From JAVJSD01 sp040219575 (GTDB lineage: Bacteria; Planctomycetota; Planctomycetia; Pirellulales; Pirellulaceae): a stretch of DNA of 64,000 bases. The stretch is from NCBI GenBank assembly GCA_040219575.1, contig JAVJSD010000027.1, positions 1-64,000 on the forward strand, in the 5' to 3' direction. Both the position numbers and the translations under genes were made by a program. The notes beneath the pieces are model-generated. The model was given only the letters and a program-made list of their open reading frames with translations, ran no database searches and was not told the DNA's origin. This document shows, in pieces, positions 19,818 through 27,195 of this stretch (positions are counted from its first letter, which is position 1; each line of letters opens with the position of its first letter).

Positions 19818-20738
19818 GTGTTTGAGATTCGCGAACTGCGCCATCTGCTGAGCATCGAGGAGTTCCGCCACTTCGGTCGGGCGGCCCGCGCCGTGGGCCT
19901 CAGCCAGCCGGCTTTGACGAAGTCGCTTCAGCGAATCGAACAGTCCCTCGGCGCCCAATTGTTCGAGCGCTCGCGGCGCCATGTGCGCCCCACGGCGATC
20001 GGCGCGGAGGTCTTGGCGAGAGCCCGGCGTCTGGTGGAGGAGGCCGAGGATTTGAAGCGGGCGGTGGACGCGATGTCGGGCGCGGCGACGGGCGGCGTGA
20101 CCATCGGCGTGGGGCCGGCCATGTCGGAGACCTACGTGGCGGCGGCGATCGCGGAGGTGGCGCAGCGGCAGGGGACGCAGATCGTGGTCCGCGTCGACAA
20201 CTGGCAACAGCTTTCCGACTGGCTCATCGCGGGCGAGATCGACTTCTACGTCGCCGACGTCGGAGCGGCCCGCATCGACGGCCGTTGTCATCACACGAGC
20301 CTGCCTCAGCAGCAATTCGTCTGGTACTGCCGCCGGGGGCATCCACTGGCCGGCCGCAGGCGAAAGACCGTCTCCCGCGAGGATCTTGTGCGATTTCCGA
20401 TCGCGACGCCGAAGATGCCGTCCTGGGCGACCGAGTGGTTCGCCGCGGCGTTCGGCGAGCAGGGCGCCGCCGGACTTCCCCGCCCCTTTCCCGCCGTGAT
20501 CTGCGAGTCGTATGGGATGCTGAAGCAGTTGGTGGCGTCGAGCGACTGCATCAGCGCCGCGCTGCGTCAGACGCTGGCCAGCGAACTCGCGGACCGCTTG
20601 CTCGTCGTGCTTCCGGTCGACGCCCCCGAGTTGACGACTCAGGCTGGAATTGTCCGCTTGCTCGACCGAACGCTGCCGCCGCTGGCGGAGGAACTGATCG
20701 CCGCGATCGAGACGCTGGCCGATTCGACGCGCGAATAA
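19818..20738 (+). CDS. LysR-family transcriptional regulator
   Basis: 306 residues, GTG start. The N-terminal helix-turn-helix is typical: LRHLLSIEEFRHFGRAARAVGLSQPALTKSLQRIEQSLGAQLFERSRR. The C-terminal periplasmic-binding-protein-like effector domain follows (GGVTIGVGPAMSETYVAAAI ... VRVDNWQQLSDWLIAGEIDFYVADVG). LysR proteins bind a small-molecule co-inducer and commonly regulate a divergently transcribed target, here the sulfatase pair. The next gene on the same strand begins 183 bp later and could also be a target. The effector cannot be predicted. Confidence 0.92.
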   Translation: MFEIRELRHLLSIEEFRHFGRAARAVGLSQPALTKSLQRIEQSLGAQLFERSRRHVRPTAIGAEVLARARRLVEEAEDLKRAVDAMSGAATGGVTIGVGPAMSETYVAAAIAEVAQRQGTQIVVRVDNWQQLSDWLIAGEIDFYVADVGAARIDGRCHHTSLPQQQFVWYCRRGHPLAGRRRKTVSREDLVRFPIATPKMPSWATEWFAAAFGEQGAAGLPRPFPAVICESYGMLKQLVASSDCISAALRQTLASELADRLLVVLPVDAPELTTQAGIVRLLDRTLPPLAEELIAAIETLADSTRE

Positions 20739-20921
20739 CCACCAACAACGGGCCCCGAGAGCGGCGTTCGAGGGTGACGGTTGAGCGGAATCGACCGAAT
20801 GTGTCGCGGGCGGCGCCGAACAGGGAAGCCGACCGCCCGATTGGACCAAATACACGCGCAGCCGGCCGCCGATGATGCTGTTGATGGAACGAACCTTGCG
20901 CATCAGGAGGCGCCGGAAGTC

Positions 20922-21779
20922 ATGAATCACTGTTGGATCGCGGCGGCGCTGGCCGGACTGTTGATTCTCTGGCCGGACTCGCCGGCGAAAGCCGAGACCT
21001 TTCCGCGGTGGATCTACGGCCAGCAGAGCGGTGAAGGGGAAGAAGGCGAGTCGGAGGAGATCGAAACCGACCGCGATTCCTTCACGCCCGCTGTCAGCAC
21101 TACCCCGCTGGGCCGGGTGATGGTCGAATCGGCCTGGTCGTATATCGACAACCGCGCCGTGCCCGACACCAACAGCCTGCCCGAGCTGGTGACCCGCTAC
21201 GGTGTGACCGACTGGCTGGAGATGCGATTGGGCTGGAACTGGGAGGCGGGCGGGGCCTCCAACGCCATCTCCGGTTCGGTGGGCGATCCCGAAGAGGAAA
21301 TGGGGCCGGAAATCGAATACGAGAGCCAGTTGTTCTACGGCGGCAAGGCGCTGCTCACCTCGCAGCGCGGCTGGACGCCGCAAAGCTCGGTCATCGTCCA
21401 GGCCGGCACGCCGACCAGCGGCAAGGAAACCGCCACGCAGTTGGTCACCACCTACGTGTTCGGCTGGGAGACGCCCAATCGCTGGAAGTGGGACACCGCC
21501 ATGCGCTACGGCTTCGACGCGGCGGAAGGAGACCACTTCAACATCTGGGCTCCCTCCACCGTGCTCAAGGCGCCCGTCGGCGAGCGGTGGAATGTGCATG
21601 GCGAATACTTCAGCATCATTTCGCAGGGCCGGGAGACCGACACGACGCAGCATTACTTCAGTCCCGGTGTGCATTACCTGGTGACTCCCGATCTGGAGGT
21701 CGGCGTCCGCCTCGGCTGGGGGCTCAACCACGACGCGGCCAATTTCTTCTCCAACGTGGGCTTCGGTTGGCAGTACTGA
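20922..21779 (+). CDS. outer-membrane channel-like protein (phenol-degradation meta-pathway porin-like)
   Basis: 285 residues from the ATG at 20922, preceded by AGGAGG. The signal peptide is MNHCWIAAALAGLLILWPDSPAKA. Alternating aromatic/polar strands fill the rest (LPELVTRYGVTDWLEMRLGWNWEAGG; TAMRYGFDAAEGDHFNIWAPSTVLKAPVGERWNVHGEYFS; HYLVTPDLEVGVRLGWGLNHDAANFFSNVGFGWQY). The protein ends in an aromatic residue, as outer-membrane beta-barrels do. This is the pattern of the 'transporter' family annotated as phenol MetA degradation-like. An acidic patch (GEGEEGESEEIETDRD) follows the signal peptide. The substrate is unknown. It is convergent with the GlsB-type gene. Confidence 0.7.
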   Translation: MNHCWIAAALAGLLILWPDSPAKAETFPRWIYGQQSGEGEEGESEEIETDRDSFTPAVSTTPLGRVMVESAWSYIDNRAVPDTNSLPELVTRYGVTDWLEMRLGWNWEAGGASNAISGSVGDPEEEMGPEIEYESQLFYGGKALLTSQRGWTPQSSVIVQAGTPTSGKETATQLVTTYVFGWETPNRWKWDTAMRYGFDAAEGDHFNIWAPSTVLKAPVGERWNVHGEYFSIISQGRETDTTQHYFSPGVHYLVTPDLEVGVRLGWGLNHDAANFFSNVGFGWQY

Positions 21780-21830
21780 GCCGCCTGGCCAGCCCTCTCA
21801 AGGATGTGGGTGGCAATGATCTCGAAGTGC

Positions 21831-22103
21831 TTACGCCGCCTGGGAGCCCTTCATGCGGCTGTACGCGAACACCACGACCAGAGCGCCGAGGATCGACATC
21901 AGCCAGCCGGCGGGATTGATGTGGCCGTCGGGCGAGCCGAAGATCAGGTAGTGGATGCCGCCCCCCACGAAGGAGCCGGCGATGCCGAGAACGGCGGTCA
22001 TGATCCAACTCATCGCTTGCCGGCCCGGCAGGATCAACCGGGCGACAGCCCCGACGATCAGTCCGAACACGAGCCAACTGATGATGCTGACGATGATTCC
22101 CAT
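21831..22103 (-). CDS. GlsB/YeaQ/YmgE-family small stress-response membrane protein
   Basis: 90 residues from the ATG at 22103, preceded by AGAGGAG at eight bases. It has three hydrophobic segments (GIIVSIISWLVFGLIVGAVARL; WIMTAVLGIAGSFVGGGIHYLIFG; AGWLMSILGALVVVFAYSRM). The family signature is AxLILPG...G...TxxLGIxGSxxGGxI. Family members are transglycosylase-associated/YmgE-like inner-membrane proteins linked to stress, with no defined biochemistry. It is the last of four co-oriented genes that start at 25886. Confidence 0.9.
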   Translation of the reverse strand: MGIIVSIISWLVFGLIVGAVARLILPGRQAMSWIMTAVLGIAGSFVGGGIHYLIFGSPDGHINPAGWLMSILGALVVVFAYSRMKGSQAA

Positions 22104-22235
22104 CTTGATCTCCTCTTTGTGATCGCGATTGTTTCGCACGACGCTCGCCGCCGGATTGGCGCAAGTGGACGGTCTCACTGCGGCGCCGCCGAGGGCTAGC
22201 GCCCTTTCGCTCACGGGGTGTGGATGAATTGTTCC

Positions 22236-23114
22236 TTACAGCTCGTCGTAGGGAATCGAAAACGTGTCGCCTTGATTCATGTCGCCGGTCTTCAGGCCGC
22301 GGAAGAACCAACGGGCCCGCTGCTGGGAGGTGCCATGCGAGAACGACTCGGGGACGGTGTAGCCGCGAGCCCGCATCTGCAGGCGATCGTCGCCGATGGC
22401 GGCCGCCGCGTTGAGCGCCTCCTCGATGTCGCCCTCCTCCAGGATCCGCCAGTTCTGCTGCGCGTGATGGGCCCACACGCCGGCCAGGAAATCGGCCTGC
22501 AGTTCGAGCCGCACCGAGAGTTGGTTCGACTCCACTTCTCCGGCGCGCCCTTGCAGCGCGTGCACGCGGTCGTTCGTCCCCAGCAGCTTCTGCACGTGAT
22601 GGCCGACCTCGTGGGCGATGACGAAGGCCTGCGCGAAATCGCCGGGCGCTTCGAGCCGGCGGTCCATCTCGTCGAAGAAGCCGAGGTCGATGTAGATCTG
22701 CTCGTCGAGCGGACAGTAGAACGGCCCGGTGGCCGCGCTTTGAAATCCGCAGGCCGATTGCACCCGGTCGCGGAACAGCACCAGCTTCGGCTGGCGATAG
22801 GCGCGGCCGAGCTGTTGAAATTGCTGCGTCCAGACGTCTTCGGTGTCGGCCAGCACGACCGACACCATCTGGGCCTGCTCGTCTGCGGCGCGATTGTCGA
22901 CGGCGCCGCCCCCCGGCGCGCCGCCGAGAGGGCCGGCTTGCGGCGCGCCCTGGTTGTCCTGCATGATCTGCAGCAGGGCCCGCGGATCGCCGCCCAGGCA
23001 GAGGAAGATCAGGATCAGGACGAACCCGATCGCTCCTCCCCCAACGACCGCCGGCCCCCGCATCGACCGACGGTCCTCGACGTTCACGCTCTGACGGCGA
23101 CCTCTCCAACGCAT
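22236..23114 (-). CDS. YpfJ-type neutral zinc metallopeptidase
   Basis: 292 residues. The form is MRWRGRRQS...DRR at the N-terminus, one transmembrane segment (about 22-41), a Gly/Pro/Ala linker, then the peptidase domain with DTEDVWTQQFQQLGRAYRQPKLVLF, CGFQSAATGPFYCPLDEQIYIDLGFF, the zinc motif HEVGH at 168-172, and GYTVPESFSHGTSQQRARWFFRGLKTGD near the end. This matches the YpfJ/putative neutral zinc metallopeptidase family, a membrane-anchored enzyme of unknown substrate. It begins 21 bp after the Trp/Tyr-rich surface-protein gene, so the two are probably co-transcribed and the peptidase may act on cell-surface proteins. Confidence 0.92.
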   Translation of the reverse strand: MRWRGRRQSVNVEDRRSMRGPAVVGGGAIGFVLILIFLCLGGDPRALLQIMQDNQGAPQAGPLGGAPGGGAVDNRAADEQAQMVSVVLADTEDVWTQQFQQLGRAYRQPKLVLFRDRVQSACGFQSAATGPFYCPLDEQIYIDLGFFDEMDRRLEAPGDFAQAFVIAHEVGHHVQKLLGTNDRVHALQGRAGEVESNQLSVRLELQADFLAGVWAHHAQQNWRILEEGDIEEALNAAAAIGDDRLQMRARGYTVPESFSHGTSQQRARWFFRGLKTGDMNQGDTFSIPYDEL

Positions 23115-23135
23115 GCGCGGCTCCGAAGGCGAGGG

Positions 23136-24923
23136 CTATTGCGGCGCCGGGGCTTGCTCTTCGGCGGGTTCCTCCAGCCGTACGAGCATCCAGTTTTCCA
23201 CGCGCTCCGTGCCGTAGTGGACCAATAAGGGGGCGTCGTTCTGCACCAGGTTGTAGAGGCCGGTTTCGACGACCACGTCCTGGCTCTCGCCGATGCGGAA
23301 GGCGACCCGCTGCGTCTCCTTGTCGACCTGCCCCTGGATCGCCACGGCCTGATCCGTCTCGATGTTGTACAGCGAGCCGCTGATCACGCCTTGCTTGTTG
23401 ACCGCCAACTGCACGACGCGCGTGGGATCAACGTCTTCGGTGCTGGTGGTCAACGCGAACGTGCCCAGCGCCATCCACTCCGATTGCTCCGCCTCTTCGT
23501 CGCTGGCCGGCGGGGCGACGGTCGCCAGGTCGGCCGCGCTCTGGGCGAATTCGTCGGCGGTGGCCACCTGCTCGCCGTCGATGTAGACGTTGTTGTTGTT
23601 GTAGGTGACGTTGCCCTCGGAGCCGTAGTCGTAATACACCGGCTGCGACCAGACGCCGGCCGGCGCGGTCCAATTGAACCAGCTCACACAGGCGGCGTAC
23701 GTGGGAACCGTCCACCAGTACCGCCAGGGACGCACATTGAATCGGAAGCCGTAATGCCAACCGCCCCAGGCGAAGCGGTGTACCGTCCACCACGAGGGCC
23801 CGAACCAGTTGCCCGGCCGACGGTAGTAGGGCCAACGCGTCCGCACGCCGTCGCCCCAGCCGCGCCAGTACGCGATTCGCGCCGGATGCTGCGCGCCCCA
23901 GCCATGCAGACCGCCGATCTGGCCTCGCCAGCGGTTGTTGATGTTGTTGATCTGGTTGCGGTCGATGTTCACCCACGACGGGCGGTTGTTGATGACATTG
24001 TTGTTGCCGAGACGAATGTCGCCGATGTTGATCGGGCGATCGCCCAGCCCGGGGCGTTCAAACTCCGGGCGGTTGAAGCCGGGACGGTTTCCGACGCCGG
24101 GGCGGTTGCCGATTCCCGGGCGATCGGCGATCCCGGGACGGTCTCCGATCCCTGGTCGGTCTGCAATGCCCGGTCGGTCTGCAATGCCCGGACGGTCTCC
24201 GCCTCCAGGACGGACCGTGCCGGGGAGCGTCTCGGGCCGCAGCGGCTGATCCATCCCGAGGAAATCACCGAGGTCGCCGGCGGAAGGTCGCTCTCCGCCG
24301 CCCGGTCGATTGACCAGACCGCCTCCAGGTCGCCCTCCGTCGGGGCGATTGGGCAACGAGACATTGGGCCGGTTTCCGGTACCGCCGCCGAGGTTCGGCA
24401 GACTGGGGCGTGTGGTGGGACGATCGCCTCCGCCGGGAAGTGAAATGTCAGGCCGACCGCCGCCCGGGAGGCTGATGCCGGGCTGCGTGGAGGGTCTCGA
24501 GGAAGGCAACGACGGACGCGTCTCCGGCTTCAGCCCGCCGCTGGGCAGGTTCACGTTGGGGCGGTTGAAACTGGGGGAGCCCCCGCCTGGCAGATTGACG
24601 TTGGGTCGGTTGAGACTCGTTTGGCTGATGTTCGGCCTGCTGACGCTGGGCCTGCTGACGCTCGGTCGGCTGACGTCGGGGCTGTTGATATTCGGTCGAC
24701 TGACATTGGGTCGGCTGACATTGGGCCGCGCTCCGCCGCCGAGATGGGGCGTGCTGGGGCGCGAAACCGGTCGCGGCGCGGGTTGGGGCCGAGCGCCGCC
24801 GCCTCCTCGCCCTCCGCCGCCTCGAATTCCCGCATCGGCCTCCGCCGCGACGAGCACGCCGAGGACCGCCGCGAGCGCTAGTGAAAGCGAACGTTTGGTG
24901 TTCATGTTTCCGCGGCTTCTCAT
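23136..24923 (-). CDS. exported repeat-rich, Trp/Tyr-rich surface protein (mu-protocadherin-like)
   Basis: 595 residues. A signal peptide (NMNTKRSLSLALAAVLGVLVAAEADA) is followed by about 270 low-complexity residues built of short degenerate repeats (RPNVSRPN, SLPGGGRPDI, GIADRPGIGDRPG). A compact Trp/Tyr-rich part comes next (YWRGWGDGVRTRWPYYRRPG; RFAWGGWHYGF; WRYWWTVPTYAACVSWFNW), then a Val/Asn-rich beta domain with VTYNNNNVYIDGEQV. Proteins with this order are widespread in planctomycetes under the name 'mu-protocadherin'; the role is presumed cell-surface. The ATG at 24923 has AGGAA before it and starts three bases after the stop of the upstream gene, so translation is probably coupled. 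A second in-frame ATG is at 24905. Confidence 0.75.
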   Translation of the reverse strand: MRSRGNMNTKRSLSLALAAVLGVLVAAEADAGIRGGGGRGGGGARPQPAPRPVSRPSTPHLGGGARPNVSRPNVSRPNINSPDVSRPSVSRPSVSRPNISQTSLNRPNVNLPGGGSPSFNRPNVNLPSGGLKPETRPSLPSSRPSTQPGISLPGGGRPDISLPGGGDRPTTRPSLPNLGGGTGNRPNVSLPNRPDGGRPGGGLVNRPGGGERPSAGDLGDFLGMDQPLRPETLPGTVRPGGGDRPGIADRPGIADRPGIGDRPGIADRPGIGNRPGVGNRPGFNRPEFERPGLGDRPINIGDIRLGNNNVINNRPSWVNIDRNQINNINNRWRGQIGGLHGWGAQHPARIAYWRGWGDGVRTRWPYYRRPGNWFGPSWWTVHRFAWGGWHYGFRFNVRPWRYWWTVPTYAACVSWFNWTAPAGVWSQPVYYDYGSEGNVTYNNNNVYIDGEQVATADEFAQSAADLATVAPPASDEEAEQSEWMALGTFALTTSTEDVDPTRVVQLAVNKQGVISGSLYNIETDQAVAIQGQVDKETQRVAFRIGESQDVVVETGLYNLVQNDAPLLVHYGTERVENWMLVRLEEPAEEQAPAPQ

Positions 24924-24926
24924 GGC

Positions 24927-25886
24927 TTATTCCTGTTTGGACGATTCGGTGGCGGTCGCTGCGGTCGTCTTCGTTTCGCCTGCGTCGCCGTCGCCGGCCT
25001 TGGCTTCCTCCGCGGCGCGCACAACCGTGACGGCCTCACGCGCGGGTTGCGGCTGGCCCTCGACTTCATGGCCGATGAGTTTGAGGGTGATGGTGTCGTC
25101 GTCGACCCGCGAAAGCACATAGGTGCCGGAGGCTGCGTCGCCGCCGGCCAACGTCTGCGTCGACTTGATGAGCCACTGCTCGCCGCTCTTGGACCACACG
25201 CCGTCGCCGAAGCTGCCGTCGGCGTTGAACGACCAGGAGCGAATCTCCCGGCTGCGCGGATCCCAACCGATGATCTGCGTGCCCTGTTGCGCCACGCCCT
25301 CCTCGGTCTGCGCGACGAACGACCGCAACAGGAAGGCGCCGCCGGGAGTCCAACGAACCGTCGTGACCACCCGCAGGCCTTCTCCTTCGTCGACCCACCG
25401 GCCCACCAGCCACTCAAGCTCGGCCAGCGCGTCGCGGGCCGTGGTCGGCTGGGCGACGGTCGACTCTTCAATGGAGTCGATCATCCAGCGCCCGCCTTCA
25501 TGCACCAGAATCGCCGTGAAGTCGGCCACGCTCGCGCCCGTCTCGGGCGACAGGAACGTCGTCCGCCCCGCCACGCTGGCGACATTCTCCTGGATCATCC
25601 GCACGCGATCGACGCTTCCGGCAAGCCGTGCGTCGGGCTGCGTCTTGAAGGTCTCCGCCACGTCCGCCAGGATTTCGCCGCGGCCCTCGGTCCGCTCGCC
25701 GGTGTCGCGATCGGTATGGGCGGCGTCCTCCGTCCACATCCCCGTCACCACTTCCAGGTCGTGCTCGTTGAACGCCTTGACGTAGGCGGCGACGAATTCG
25801 CGAATCGCGCTCTCCTCGGCATGCACCGCGGGCGCGAGCGCGCCGAGCAACACCACACACAGGCCGAATTTCGACAGCGTCTTCAT
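24927..25886 (-). CDS. secreted SgcJ/EcaC-family (SnoaL-like, NTF2 fold) protein
   Basis: 319 residues with a signal peptide (MKTLSKFGLCVVLLGALAPAVHA). Residues about 25-150 show the SnoaL-like/DUF4440 pattern (AIREFVAAYVKAFNEHDLEVVTGMWTEDAAHTDRDTGERTEGR; FTAILVHEGGRWMIDSIEES). The following 120 residues form a second beta-rich domain resembling a lipocalin-like 'DUF1579' pattern (ELEWLVGRWVDEGEGLRVVTTVRWTPGGAFLLRSF). The tail is Ala/Glu/Thr-rich. The fold binds small ligands but no reaction can be named. It is first of a tightly spaced minus-strand set with the surface protein, zinc peptidase and GlsB-type gene; in planctomycetes such proteins are often next to mu-protocadherin-like genes. 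Confidence 0.8.
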   Translation of the reverse strand: MKTLSKFGLCVVLLGALAPAVHAEESAIREFVAAYVKAFNEHDLEVVTGMWTEDAAHTDRDTGERTEGRGEILADVAETFKTQPDARLAGSVDRVRMIQENVASVAGRTTFLSPETGASVADFTAILVHEGGRWMIDSIEESTVAQPTTARDALAELEWLVGRWVDEGEGLRVVTTVRWTPGGAFLLRSFVAQTEEGVAQQGTQIIGWDPRSREIRSWSFNADGSFGDGVWSKSGEQWLIKSTQTLAGGDAASGTYVLSRVDDDTITLKLIGHEVEGQPQPAREAVTVVRAAEEAKAGDGDAGETKTTAATATESSKQE

Positions 25887-26398
25887 TACTCGATGCTCCC
25901 TGATCGCAAAGTGCTTTCCGTGAACGGTTGATGATGTATGCTTCCACGCCCGTGGCGCAATCCAGCCTTCCGACCAGCCTTCCGATGGGATCGTGATGCG
26001 CCCACGTCATGCGGTTGAAACGCGATCGTTCCTGCGAGGCGCCTTCGCCCCGTTCACCAACAGATGGAGAAGATGAGAATCTAAGTTGTCGCAGGCCGCG
26101 ACGGCGTGTGCAACAACTTCGAATGAGGGGGGGCATCACCTCTCACTTCGCTGGGAAACGGCCGTCGCACGGGGGACGTACACAGCCCCCGGAGACTCTA
26201 GCGCGGCCGTTCCCTTTGGCAACAGGTTTGGCGAAGAATTCACATCAATTAGCCAACACGGGTTCGCGTGTCGAAAATCGTCGCAAAAAAGTCGAGGCCA
26301 TCTAGCCGAACTTCATCCGGGGCGTTCTCTCGCCCGCTTAGGCCGACCGGTCGAACACTGACCACCAACAGGTCGAGCACGACTGCACTTCCCCATGA
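25887..26398. other. 512-bp intergenic region
   Basis: Divergent gap between the SnoaL-like gene and the porin remnant. It should hold the promoter of the 25886-21831 gene set. Its composition is mixed, with a few short open frames and no recognisable protein similarity. No remnant of the missing porin 5' half could be recognised in it. Confidence 0.4.
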
Positions 26399-27055
26399 AG
26401 AGGGGGCTTATCCTGGCCTGCGCAACAACGCGATTTTGGTCAGGTAGTCCGGCTGTTGCACACCGGCTTCGACTACTGCCTGGGCGATCCCGGCGACAAC
26501 ATCGTGCAGTACCAGATTCAGCCAGGTTTCTTCGTCGCGGCGCCGGACGAGGGAGTCGGCGCCGCGACGCCGGTCGTGCCGCCGTTCGTCGACACCGGGC
26601 CGATCCCGGCCCAGATGTTCCACCTGTTCAACTTCGAACTGGGAGGCGCGCTGGGGCCGTGCAACGTTCAGTCCGAAGTGCGGTTCGCCGTGGTCGACCA
26701 GATCGGCGGTCCGGTCGTGGCGTTCTCGGGCGCCTACGCCGAAGCAACGTGCGTTCTCACCGGCGAAGTCCACCCGTACGACTATGAGAACGCTGTGTTT
26801 CGCCGCGTGATGCCCAATCGCGAGTTCTATTTTCGCAGCGGGGGCGGCGCACTGGAGGCCTCGCTGGGCTGGTCGTATATCAATCTCAACGACAAGAACA
26901 TCACCGGCGGCGGCATGCAGACGTACTCCATGGGGCTGAACTGGTACCTGCATCGCTACGCGAAGTTTCAATTCGTGGTCATCCCAGTTACGCTGGAGCG
27001 GGGCGGCGCCAGCAGCGCGGCCGTCGCCGCCGCCCGCACCCAGGTCGAGTTTTGA
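26399..27055 (+). pseudogene. 5'-truncated phosphate-selective porin (OprO/OprP family)
   Basis: The frame opens right after a TGA at 26396-26398 and runs 218 codons with no signal peptide and no good start (only a TTG at 26456). The text is recognisably the C-terminal half of a planctomycete OprO/OprP porin: LLHTGFDY, FFVAAPDE, PPFVDTGPIPAQMFHLFNFELGGALGPCNVQSEVRF, FSGAYAEATCVLTGEVHPYDYENAVF, LGWSYINLNDKNITGGGMQTYSMGLNWYLHRYAKFQF and the terminal TQVEF. Full members are about 450-500 residues. Small internal differences (MPNREFYFRSGGG; VIPVTLERGGASS) suggest further decay. It is most likely a remnant of an anion porin gene. Confidence 0.7.
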
Positions 27056-27195
27056 ACGCGCGTGACGAAGGCCGGCGCCGTCGCGGCTGACGCCAACCGT
27101 TTCCTGGTGATGAGTTGCAGTCCGCCTGGCGCGGGTTGCGTTTCCATCCGCCTCCGCACGCACTTTCGCGCGGCGACCGCCTCGCCCCTTCGCCG

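Noticed and set aside
19755..21731. 658-codon minus-strand open frame opposite LysR and the channel-like gene
   Set aside because: It spans two real plus-strand genes and their gap, with no coherent protein features.
20922..21779. Gene start at 20781
   Set aside because: The extra 47 residues are Arg-rich and place the signal peptide internally; the ATG at 20922 has an AGGAGG site and exposes the signal peptide.
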